The position numbers and the translations under genes are program-made. DNA of 64,000 nt from Serpula lacrymans var. lacrymans S7.9. Taxonomy: Eukaryota; Basidiomycota; Agaricomycetes; Boletales; Serpulaceae. The stretch covers positions 2,388,308 through 2,452,307 of the forward strand of contig NW_006763291.1 of NCBI RefSeq assembly GCF_000218685.1, read 5' to 3'. Shown here piece by piece: positions 13,533 to 24,647 of the stretch; position 1 is the first letter of the stretch, and each line of letters opens with the position of its first letter. The notes beneath the pieces are model-generated. The model was not told where the DNA came from. It saw only the letters and a program-made list of their open reading frames with translations, and ran no database searches.

Positions 13533-14076
13533 GGGATATCGTTTTCGTAGCTATGCAGGGAATGATGTGCTGGTGCCCTGCAACACGAGGAAGAGTGTTG
13601 ATGAGATTGGTCAGTGTCTTTCTCAGATTGAATTGCTAGTGACTCAGTCGATCGGTATGCATTGGCAGACGGACGAGTTGAACATTGACTAGTAGGAATA
13701 TTATCCTCCCCACTCAGACTAAATTACTGGTATGACAATATTTGCAAATAATATCTTGCTTTGAGTATGCAAACCAAATATGTGACAAATTGTTTCGCTA
13801 CTAATACTATCTAGACCAGGAAGGGATGAAAGGATGAATAAGGGATGTGCAAAAGCTTAAGTCGAACCGAACCATATCTAAAACATTGGATAAACAGTAC
13901 TGTAAGCCATTCCAATGAAGATTGAATGTCTGCTCCTCGGGCGGTAGGCATATATGCGTGATGCACTAGAGAGTAGTATAAGCATGCAATAAAATAAAAT
14001 CCAGCTCTTCGAGTCCATGGCCAAAACCTCAAGGCGACAACACTGTGCCACGCTGACGAGGCATACAGTACCGCAA
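13533..14076. other. Convergent 3' region, no gene seen
   Basis: Lies between the end of the second P450 and the end of the SNARE gene. The first about 160 bases match the duplicated 3' flank of the upstream P450. The rest is AT-rich and without motifs. Confidence 0.5.
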
Positions 14077-15340
14077 TCATATTAATATAACGGCTACCAG
14101 CAGAATGATCAGCACAATTATCAATATCGTGACACACCATCCGGATTTCGTTTCTGCTCGTCGCAAGCATAAGGGGAAAGGTCAGAAACGTCGTAAACAT
14201 GCCCCAAGCAGATCAAAGGAGGGAGACGCACCTTCCGTATCCCGGAGGAACTTACGCATCCGGCGCATCGCATCAGATAACTTTGAGTCTGTGCGATCTA
14301 CGTTTTGCTCAAGGTCACCAAGCATCCTAAAAACGGATAGTGTTTCAGCATTAGAAGAGTCAGGGATGGAAAACTCAAACGCACTCATTGTGTTCCCCAA
14401 TTTCTTGCCCCATCAGTCCAGCTTGCTGAGCTAGAGTGGTGAGCGTGCCTGATATAGAATCCATTGTGCGGTCTTGCTCTCGTATCATGAGCTGGAAATG
14501 AAGACATGGGCACAATTCATGACTTGTCTTTTCATGGATTAATTATAGTCAACGGACCTGCTGCTCTTCTCGCGCCCATTGGGCTTGGGGATCATCTTCT
14601 TCGTCTCTCGGTGGTCTGACGTTATCTGGTCGAGGAGATACCGCATTCGAACGGTAACTGGGGGGTGCTGGACTAGTGGCGCGCTGGGGCGGGGACAAAG
14701 GTGATTTCGCCCGTGATATAGGCTACATACGTTTCACTTAACCTTAGAATACGTCTCAGGGAAGAATACTCACAAGCGTGCCCTCGACCTCGGCTCTCAT
14801 ATCCTACCCTTACATGTTAGGAAGTGATTTTTTGAATTATTGAAAAAGAGACGGCGATAAATTGGAGGATTCGTCGATGGAAGGGAAGAGAGGATGGAAC
14901 GCACCTCGATTTCGTGACGGATCCTACGGACGTATTTTCTTCTATCATTTATTTCTGCGTCGTCGAGACCAAACATACGGGGACCAGCTGACTCAACCAT
15001 TCTGAAATGACGGCGTTGGGTAAATAGAGAAGGGAGGGGAAAGAGAGTAGAGGCTCACTTCACACTTTCCTCCAAAGCCTCCAAGTCAGCCTCTAACGTC
15101 GAGAGCGTTGCTTTGAGCTAACATCACACACACCGATAGTAATCAATACTCCGAATAAAACAAAGATTATGGTAGCTGAAAGAAGGCAAAGGTGCATACC
15201 TCACTGCGAGCCCAAGCTAACTCTTCGCTGCCTTCACGCGCCATGCTTCGAATTCGGAGATACGACGAGCGGAGCGTTGACGCTGTCTGCAGCGACGACT
15301 GTATTTCTTGCTGTACTGCATGGTATGGATCTGTTGACAT
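14077..15340 (-). CDS. TLG1: Tlg1/syntaxin-6-type t-SNARE
   Basis: Qc-SNARE acting in membrane fusion at the trans-Golgi network and endosomes. Starting at 15340 the exons read MSTDPYHAVQQEIQSS, an N-terminal helical syntaxin-6 domain (to about 14890), a short proline/serine-rich linker (about 14600-14725), then the SNARE helix (IREQDRTMDSISGTL; DLEQNVDRTDSKLSDAMRRM; 14190-14540). It ends in a C-terminal membrane anchor rich in Ile/Val/Leu, finishing VAVILI at 14080. The tail-anchored layout and the typical SNARE layer residues support the call strongly. Seven short introns of about 45-90 bp separate the exons. Confidence 0.9.
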
Positions 15341-15753
15341 GGCAAGTGACGAAGTTGGGCCTCGGTTTGGAGTCTTTGAATTTGACTGCGAAGTTGATAT
15401 AGCTGCTGCCCTTGGTGGATATTACGAACGCTTGAGCGGGTTAGGTGAATGACTTATAGAAAAGGCAGAAATCAACCAGGACGTAAAGGGTTGCAGCAAG
15501 TCAAACCTATGTGTTAAGTATGGTGATTTCAAGTGGAAGACTGGCGCAGCACCGTGACTTCCGAGTCCAAACACTTCCCAGTTCTGCTATCTTACATAAT
15601 GCACTTACTCCGAGCCTTTGCTGAAAATCATAGCGAAGATACTACACTGACAAGTGTCCAAAACATATTATGTATTCGTTCAAACCAATCTCGCTCGTGA
15701 GCAACTCTGATGTTTCATCACACAGTACACTGTAACTTGTGCTTCTTCCACTC
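15341..15753. other. Intergenic region, no gene seen
   Basis: Upstream region of the SNARE gene and 3' flank of the MYND gene. The bases at 15700-15753 still match the 3' flank of the second MYND copy. They would encode the end of the zinc finger if the TGA at 15754-15756 were absent. Confidence 0.5.
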
Positions 15754-18700
15754 TCATCGCTGACATTCAGCAGAACAGTAATATACTTTCTTGCATATAC
15801 TGCACCTAAGTAGGTTTGGTTTTCCTTTGTTACCGCATGCTGCACAGACAGGTTCTCGTTCCGTGGACCCTTCGGTGGTTGGGGTGGTTGAAGATGTCGA
15901 CTGTTTCTGCGCCGCTTTGTGTGCGGATAATTCCTCCTTCATTATCCCCCCAACGCTTTCCAGATACGATACAGAAAATATAGGGCTCAACGCTGCCCTG
16001 GTGACAAACGGAGCCAAGTGTTTCCATTCCTCCACCTTCTGTAGATCAGCTGTGTCCACTCCTCGTCCACACGTACAGATTGGACTTTCTGAACATTCCA
16101 AAGACAACGGAACAATCCCCTTTGCGAGGTACTCGCAGCTTTCCTTATGTCTCCACGTCCGGCAGCGTTCTGTCAGCACTGGTAAAAGTTGCTTCCACGC
16201 TCTCATCTCCTCAAAGTCGGTTTCGATATGCAATAGCTTCACAGAGATGGTGCCTAGAGCGTTCATAGAGCTGATGGGAAGGGGAAGAGGCATCACCCAT
16301 ACATTTGCTACTACAGTATGAGAGCTGAGATCGAGTCGAATGCCAGTCATGAAGATTATCGTGTAGACATTGGCTATGGATGGAATGAATAGACCAAATG
16401 CAAGCGGGCGCTTCCTCGCGTTGGGAAAACCAATGAAACTAGTAAACATCATGCAGATAGAATTCTTGAGGTTCACCATCACGTCTTGAAGAACCTTGCC
16501 ATTTACCAGAGCCTCATCCCGCACCTTTATTTCCCTGTCAGAGTACATCAAGCAAAGATGATGATTCATCCACCGCACTTTCCCCGAGTCTTCATCTTTT
16601 AGAAGAGGCAGGCGGTCGAGATTGACCCGGTGTACATTCCACAGCGTTGCAGTTTGTCCTTGCATTACGAGCAGGAATTTTCCTACGAGGATGTCTGGTC
16701 GACCTTTGACATAGCCAAGAGACAAAGGCGAAACAATCTTGTATGAGCACGGACAAATCAGGAACGAGAATTCCATGAAGGGCCCTTCAATACTTACCTC
16801 TATATATTTGGACTTACGTGCCACCTGCACCTTTGACTCCGCAACGTCGATGGCAAAGGGAAATAAGACCACACGCCTATATTCTCCTATATGGATCTGC
16901 ACTACGAAAGGGGTGACCTGCTCCATAGTGACTATAGAGCTGCTAGCTGAAGCCAAAGACGGCCTTGTTCTAGCGTTTGTAATATAAACTCGGGTTGTCA
17001 GATTTTCGATTTTCTCGCAGGCAGAATTCATGGCCACGACAACGCTATGTGTAGGTTGTGTGTCTCTCTCTTGTGCTTCTTCGAGGATAGCAGCGGTTTC
17101 TTCTACTTCTCCGTCGAGATTAGGACGCTCTGTAAGGACGTGTACACGTTGTTCGTCTGTAATCTCCGTGCTGTATATCATCAAATCCGGTCCCAATATG
17201 CCTAACAATGTTTTGGCAGCAGGAGTGGAACGGAGGTAAAATCCGACACTTGCGGAAGATTCTAACATTAAAGTGCTGGAAGGTGCCCAGAAAGACACGA
17301 TCAGAGTGTTCGTCATCCGGCCGGAGAGGTCTTCAGCGATCACTGCCCTTTGGTTTTCCCGAGTTCCGGAGAGTATGAGTTTACCATATGTGGTGTGGAT
17401 GCATGAGAATTCGTCCAGGGTTGTCGAGTCTCGAATCTCACAATGGAGTATAGGTGTCCCTATTTTGTCAAGCAAAGGAGCTATAGACGTGATAACCTGC
17501 CTTGGGATCTGAATAACAATGCAGACAATAGTTGGGATGGTTTTCCAGTCTTGGAAGATCACTGACTTGTTGGCTCTTTTTACGGAAAGAAATTCGATTT
17601 GTGGAACGAGGATGGGGATGGAATATATGCCAAGAAGATGAAGCTGACAGAATAAATCTTGATAGTGATTGAGGCGCGTGCTCAGCGTATAGTCTTTTAG
17701 GACCAAACCATGGAATGTATCCATGACTTGTTGCCAGTCTTGGCGCAAGTAGAATCTCCCCTTCACAACTCCCACGAGCTCTGCAAAAGTGCGACGATTG
17801 TAATGGACCGTATTTTCCGCCCTTAGTTCGGAAGGATCGTTCGAGGGTATCCTATTCGCGTCCTCGAAAAAGAACATCTTTAGGTATATACCAAACAAAA
17901 TTTTGGCTAGCTGTTGAGGAGCAAATGTCGTAGAGGGATTGATATCAATGCCCAGCTGAGCAAAGGTATCTCCTCCGGCTGCTACCTTCCACGCCAGGCG
18001 TTCGTGAAATTCACTGAGCTCGAAATGACGGAACTCTGAGAGTCGAGCGGCCATGATATCATAACCGTTTGATCGAGTAGTGAACTGGCATACAAGAGTG
18101 GATGGAATCATGCCAAGCAGTAGTGATAAAGTTGATAGGTCAGCACACGCATGTTGGAGTACCGTGGTATAAGGATCTCTTCCAAACGATAGCAAGGTTT
18201 CAGTATACAGGGTCGATGAAAGACGTTGCTTCAATAGTGGAGATGTAGCGACAAGAACGTTAAGAAACCCAATACGATCCGCAATGCTGGAGGTGTCGAT
18301 TATATTAAATTCCATCGGTGCAGGAGGTGTTGCATTGGCCCCATAATCACTGCAGTTCAGCTCAAGACGCGATGCACACCAAGGAGCCGTATACACAGGA
18401 GATACGGTGGTTTGAACAACGTTGCAATACCGAAGACCGTGACAAAAGGCTAAGGCGTCACCAGCGAAAAACCGCATTACGACTTGAGGGCGTGTAGCAC
18501 CAGTGCGAAGAACGTTGACGAAAGCGGTACACCATTGGCGAAACTGAGCTTTGCATATGGCCACAATGTCATCGACTGTGACAGGCTTGAGGGGATCCGA
18601 TGAATCGCTCGGCTGGGCATAAGCTTCTGCTAAATGGAAAGACACAAGCGGATCACTACTGCCATACACCAGGAATTTATTACCCTGGGACGTATATACG

Positions 18701-19531
18701 AAGGTGGGATTGACACGTGTCAAGAATTGTGCTTTACTCGATGTCGTACCAGTTCTCCAAAATCTACGAAAGTGGTCAGTGACCAGGAGCTGGATATGGA
18801 CAGATATGGGTTCAACTGAGCGACCTGCTCTGCAGTTGTATCCGTATCCTAAGTAACTGGCACCCGTTGTTGCTAACTGCATACCTGCAGAGAAATCTTT
18901 TCTCAGGTGATCTTGCTGTGCCTGTGTGAAGCTGCCCGTTTCTGCATAGGAAGTCCAGTATCCACGAAGGTTTGAGAGTGTGAGATCTGTGCACATCCTT
19001 AAGAATGGCCCATATTCGCTGCTCTCCCACGTCAGGCGGTCTTTTGACAGATTAACGAGTTTCTGAGATTGACTTGATAGAAGTAGTGATGTGCTGTCGT
19101 CGAAATAAAAGTGATAGAAAATGTCCCAAATTTGGACAATTCTCCCCAGAGCGCCGTCGTCTGCCAAGAGAGAAAAAAGAAGGACATTGCGAGCTATGCT
19201 CTCGTAAATAACGGTAGAAGATATAAGCTTGAGAAAGCCGAATCACCTAATACGGCTCCTTCGACATCACAACAGGTAAAATCGAGGGTTCGAGATACTT
19301 GGGTATTAATCAGTAAGGATTGAGAGAAAGTAGGCTGAGAATCAACGTACAGGAAGCCACGTCAGCTCCGCTAGCATAGAGAGTATACAAGATACTCCTT
19401 GGATCACCACATCCTAGCAGCAGGACGGTGGCATCTTCCTCTGGAGGTAGGTCTTGAGTCAAGCATACTGCAGAAGTGGTACCAATGGGATAGAAGACGG
19501 TTACTCCAGGCCACAGACACAGATGAGACAT
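15754..19531 (-). CDS. DUF4470-MYND protein, copy A, zinc finger cut short by a stop
   Basis: Large fungal protein of the DUF4470 plus MYND type, a family expanded in basidiomycetes and of unknown function. Exons: 19351-19531, 19247-19297, 16798-19193 and 15754-16737, about 1203 residues. The N-terminal DUF4470 part shows YPIGTTSAVCLTQDLPPEE and LLLGCGDPR. The long middle has no other motif I recognise. The C-terminus begins a MYND finger (CAACGNKG, CSICKKVYYC, CQR). A TGA then replaces the CGA seen in the neighbouring copy, removing the last 11 residues including the final His and Cys zinc ligands. The third intron (60 bp) is itself open and in frame. Upstream flank is duplicated with copy B. 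Confidence 0.82.
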
Positions 19532-19977
19532 GGTAGTTGGCAGAGAAAAGAGAGCACGAAGATGGAAGCACTAAAGCATCTATTCAAATAAAATCAGGCA
19601 AGGTCTTGCCTTTTACAAGAAAGCCACAGGTCGAATACACCAGAGTCTGACTCAAGTCTGACTTCATATCTGGCTGATACTGGTAGTTTTGGGGATACGA
19701 TTGGTTGCATATAATGCCAAAGATGTGTTATCAGATACTCTGGTGTTGATGGTCATTGTATCAGTTGAAGTTGTGTCTCTAGTATGTCGTTATTTGTTTG
19801 GACTCTTTCAAGTTGAATACGTGCCGCGACTCAAAGTGTCCGAATCATGGTGACCATGCATCATGATCAATCATGCCTTCGCTGAAATTTGTAAAATACC
19901 ACAAGCGAATTGTATAAAATATACTATACATCATGGCATTCGCTCCATTGACTCCCACCAGTCACTCTGACGCTTCA
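19532..19977. other. Spacer between the two MYND copies
   Basis: Holds the promoter of copy A. Stretches at 19600-19640 and 19760-19810 recur at 24085-24120 and 24165-24215 upstream of copy B, showing that the duplication included 5' flank. Confidence 0.6.
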
Positions 19978-22900
19978 TCACCCAGTACACTGTAGTTTGT
20001 GCTTCTTCCACTCTCGCCGCTGACACTCAACTGAACAAAAACTTACCTTCTTACATTTGCCGCACAAAAGTAGCTTCGGTTTTCCTTTGTTACCGCACGC
20101 TGCACAAACAGGTTCTCGTTCCATAGACTTTCCAACTTTCAGAGGCGGCTTTTTGGCTTCTATCTGTGTCAACGTTTCCCCGTTTAGAGAACCGGCGATG
20201 CTTTCGAGATACGAGACAGGAAAAATGGGGCTTCACGCTGCTCTGGTGACAAATGGAGCTAAGTCTTTCCACTCTTCAATATCCTTCAAAGCACCCGTGT
20301 CCACTCCTTGTCCACAAGCAGATCGGGCTTTCCATGTAATCCACAGATAACGGAATGATTCCCTTCGTGAGGTACTCGCAGCTGTTCTTGTGTCTCCACG
20401 TCCGGCAACGTTCTGTCAACGTAAGAGCTGCTTCCACGCTTTCATCACCTCAAAGTTGGTTGTGATCTGCAGTATGTTCTTTTTGATTGAATTTAGCGTC
20501 CGCGCGAATTTTTCTACCAGGCCATTGCGAAGAGGTAGCACCCAGGCATCTGCTACAATCGTATGAGAGCTGACATCGAGCCGAATGCTAGTTATGAAGA
20601 TCATCGTGTATACACCAGCTGCGTCCGGATCGGACAGACCAAATACACGTATCTTCGGGCCTTGCAAGCCAGTGTAACTAGTGAATATCACGATGAGAGA
20701 CTCTTTGAGCTTTACCATGACGTCTGGAACATCAAATCGTTCACACGGCTCCCTTCCCACACCTTTCTCTCCCTATCAGACATTATGTAGCCAATGTGAA
20801 GGATTATCCATATCAATTTATTCGGATCATCGTTATTCAGAATAGGGAGACGGTCAAGGTTGACGCGATGCACATTCCACAGCGTTGCAATCTGACCTTG
20901 CATGATCAGTGGAAATTTTCCTATGGGAATTTGTGCTCGAGCTATGACATTGGCAAGAGACAAAGGCGCAACAATCTTTTGCAAACATGAACAATTTCAG
21001 CCATAATGAATCAACTAATATCTCTTCATAACTCACCTCTACCGTGACACACATGGATTCACGTGTCACCTGCACCTTTGATTTAGAGGCATCAATGGCG
21101 AGGGGAAATATAATATGATGTCTGTACTCCCCTATAGAGACCTGTGCTGCACAAGGAGTCACTTGCTCGACGGTGACCACAGAACCGCTGGCCAAACATA
21201 ACCTTGCACTAGGATCAGTGATATCAGTCAGGACTGTTAAAGTTTCAATTTTCCCGCAGGTAGTGTCCATCGCCACAGAAATGCTGTTTGTGGCTTGTGT
21301 ACTGCGTATTTGTGCCTCTTCCCAGGTAGTGACGATTTCTCTCACTTCTCTGTCAAGGTTTGGGCGTTCTGAGAGGACTTGTACATGTTGGTTGTCTGCG
21401 AAATTTGTGGTGTATACCATCATGGCTGGTCCTAGTTTGTCCTCAAGTTTACAGGAACAAGGAGTAGCGCGAATGCCGAATCCGACTCGTACAGACGAAT
21501 GTGACTTTATAATCCAGGAAGGCGCCCAGAATGACACAATCAAAGGGCTTGTGGTCTCGCCAGCATGCTCTTTAGTTATCGCTACCATTTGATTTTCTTT
21601 GGCCCCTGAAACGGTGACTGTGCCATACACAACTTGGTGCCATACACGACTTGGATACACGAGAAGGTATGCTTGAATTTCGAGCCATAAATCTCGCAAT
21701 GAAGTATTGATGTCCCTATATCATCAAGCGAAGCAGCGATAGCAGTAATAGCCTTTCTTGGAACCTGAAAAACAATGCAGACAGTAGTTGGGACGGTCTT
21801 CCAGCCTCGGAAGACAGCTGGATTATTGGTTTTTTGTGCGCCTTGTGGAAGGGCAGAATATATACCAAGGAGATAAAACTGGCAGAATAAATCTTGATAG
21901 TAATCGTGGCCAGTAAATGGAGTGCGGTCATTAACGAGCAGATCGTGAAATATGTCCATCACATGTTTCCAGTCCTGTTGCTGTAATCTCTCTTTGGCAA
22001 CCATCACAAGCTCTGCAAAGGCGCGAGGAGTGTAGTGTATTATATTCTGCACTTCCTTATCGTAAACGACCAGTTCATACACCTTATTCATGTCCTCTGA
22101 GTCGTTGGCGAACATCTTCAAGTATATATTGAAAAGAATCCCGGCCAGCTGCTGAGAAGAAAATATCACCGAGCGACTGATGCCGATGTCACGCTGGGCA
22201 ACGGTATCTCCTCCAGCAGCTACCTTCCATGAAAGACGCTCGTGAACTTGAGGGGACCGGCCATGGATGCGAGCAGAGATAATTTCATGAATGTTGGATT
22301 CGGTAGTGAACCCAGAAACAAAAGTGGACGGAATAAGGCCAATCAGTAACGATAACGTCGGTATGTCAACACAAGCACGCTGCAGCATCCCAGTGTAAGG
22401 GTCTGTTCCTACGGATAACAATGATTCGGTGTATAGAGTCGAAGAGAGACTTCGCTTCAGCAACGGAGAGGCTGAAATGAGAACATTAAGCAGCCCGATA
22501 TGATCCATGATATTGGATGTCTCGATGATATTGAAATCCATCGGTGCCGAGCATATAGCATTAGCTCCATAATCGGCATCATTCGAATGAATGCGTTCTA
22601 CACTCCAGGGGGAATGGTACAAAGGAGTGACGGTTGCTCGAGTTACACTGCAAGACAGCAGAGCACGACAAAAAGCTAAGGCGTCACCTGCGAAAAACCT
22701 CACTACCACCCGAGGCCGTGTGGCATCCGTACGAAGAACATCGACAAAAGCGGCACACCATCGACGAAACTGAGCTTTTGAGCCTGCTACGATATTGTCA
22801 ATTGTGGGGGTATCGCGTGTCTGGGTGTAAGCTTCCGCAAGGTGGAAGGATAAGAGCGGATCGGTGCCATAATGGACCAGAAACCTGTCACACTTGGACG

Positions 22901-23734
22901 AATACACAAAGGTGGGATTGACACGTGTTAGATGTTGTGGATTATTTGAAGTCGTACCAGACATCCAAAATCTGCAGGTATGGTCCATGACAAGTCCAGT
23001 GACATCGTCTGATAGAGGCCCGGCTGAACGACCTCGTCCGACGTTGAACACATCTTCGTCCACAATGTCACGTGATACCGACCGCATTCCTGTAGCGTCT
23101 CTCTCATTTTATCTTGCTGCGCCTGTGTGAAGTTGCTTGTCTCTGCATATATCGTCCAGTAATCGCGGAGGACTGAGAGAGTGCGACCTGTGCACATCCT
23201 CAAGAATGGACCGTATTTGCTTCTCTCCCACGTCGCAAGATCTTGGGACATGTTGGCGAGCTTTCGAGATTGACTTGAAAGTAGCAATGATGTATTGTCA
23301 TCAAGATAGAAGTGGTAGAAAATGTCCCAGATCTGATCAATTTTCTCCATAGTGCCATGGTCTGCCAGGAGAGAAAGGAGAAGGACATTGCGAGCTAGTA
23401 TATTGTCAGCGACGCAAGACGAAAGATACTTAAAAGAGCCAAATCACCTAACACAGCACCCTCGGCGTCACAACAGGTGAAGTCGAGGTTTCGAGACACT
23501 TGGCATTGATCAGCAGACCGTCACAGCACGAGGTCGTCTAAGAATGAACATACACGATCCCGTGTCAGCTCCACTGGCGTAGATAGTATACAGGATATTC
23601 CTGGGATCGCCACATCCTAGGAGAAGGACAGTTGCATTTTCTTCTGGAGGCAGGTCTCGAGTTAAGCATACCGCAGAAGTATTGCCTATGGGATAGAAAT
23701 AAGTTCCCCCAAGCCATAAACATGGATGAGACAT
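19978..23734 (-). pseudogene. DUF4470-MYND copy B, broken by several frameshifts
   Basis: Tandem relative of copy A, starting at the equivalent ATG (23732-23734) with DUF4470 motifs YPIGNTSAVCLTRD and LLLGCGDPR. Aligned by eye against copy A, the frame breaks at five places. These are a 4-base loss near 23085-23110, a 17-base tandem duplication at 21620-21653, a 1-base loss near 20715-20760, a 4-base loss near 20420-20430 and a 1-base loss near 20300-20320. The equivalent intron at 20976-21036 is still spliceable (GTGAGT...AAG). In contrast to the rest, the MYND finger at 19978-20130 is complete (CAACGNKG, CGKCKKVSFC, CQRREWKKHKLQC). Long open pieces remain, so decay is recent. Confidence 0.8.
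21620..21653. repeat. 17-bp tandem duplication causing a frameshift in MYND copy B
   Basis: Bases 21620-21636 and 21637-21653 are adjacent copies differing at one position. Copy A has a single equivalent. Reading with one unit restores alignment to copy A (SCIQVVYG...GAKENQ), so the extra unit shifts the frame. Confidence 0.85.
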
Positions 23735-24647
23735 GGTAGCTTGCAAAGAAAAAATTAAAGCAAAGACAACAACGACGTAAGTAGAAAAGCGTCCGAGTCT
23801 ATCCTAGATAAACGAGGCAGGGAGTTGTCCATAGAGATCCACGAGTGGGACCCACAACATTGACTTCCTTTCAAATTTCAAACATCATAGGCGCGTACCC
23901 ACCATCTCGCAACTGGATTGAAAGTTTGGTTGCCCGGAAATCACCAACTTAAAGCGGCATATTATAAGAAAAGTTGTTATTAGCTGCGGATGTCTACTAT
24001 CAGTGCGCAAAGAACTACAAGTACAAGAGAGCATGACGGTGGAGGCACTAATAAAGCTTTTATCCGAGTAAATCAGACAAATTTTGGATTTTACAAGAAA
24101 GCCACAGGTCGAATACACGAGGTTCTGGTCATGTCTGGCAGAAGCTCTGGCGTTGATGCAAAGTTGAAGTCATGCTTCTGGTATGTCGTTATTTGTTTGG
24201 ACCCTCTTCCAAGTTGGACGTCGAATCCCCATGAGCATCACTGACATACTACCGGAAGAGACATTAGCTATGTATGCAGTGAGCTATAGCTTTATCGCTG
24301 ACCGTAACCGATAGCCTACATATGGCATACCCTAACATGTTCAGGTTATTCCCAGTTCCTCTTTTCGTGCGGCCCAGGCCTATACATCCGTTGGCCGTGG
24401 ACGACGGTGATCAACCAAGAAATATCTCGTGTGCTTTCGCCACCCTATGTGCGATTCGTATAGTTCGCACGTGGAACAAACATGATCCAGACAGGCCCAG
24501 GATGAGCACACCGATATGCCTTGACCTAGCCCCGCTATTCAGATTTCGTCATGGGTCAGTTTAATTTATATCCCAGTAAACATATATTTTGAATACGCAT
24601 TCTCACTATCATGCTTCCTCAGCCTCTTCCTCCTCTGAACTTCCACA
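23735..24647. other. Intergenic region with MYND copy B upstream block and ADH promoter
   Basis: Contains the duplicated MYND upstream block (about 24085-24215). Nearer the ADH gene are TATA-like stretches (TTAATTTATA at 24561-24570 and ACATATATTTT at 24580-24590) and a CT-rich tract just before the start codon. No gene seen. Confidence 0.5.

Larger units (their letters stand above)
7650..13690 (+). repeat. Tandem duplication of a P450 gene unit
   Basis: Two consecutive units of about 3 kb (roughly 7.65-10.65 kb and 10.85-13.69 kb) share exon order, intron positions and long identical stretches, including the 3' flank. Outer limits are approximate. The copies differ in many silent and some coding positions, so this is not a very recent or assembly duplicate. 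Confidence 0.75.
15700..24215 (-). repeat. Tandem segmental duplication carrying the two MYND genes
   Basis: Two units of about 4.1-4.2 kb in the same orientation (about 15700-19815 and 19960-24215) share gene body, 3' flank and part of the 5' flank. In unit B the shared upstream block lies about 355 bases from the start codon, against about 80 in unit A. The two promoters therefore differ by an insertion or deletion of roughly 270 bases. Confidence 0.75.

Noticed and set aside
20416..23087. Copy B pieces as several small genes
   Set aside because: They align in order to one continuous gene (copy A); the breaks are small indels.
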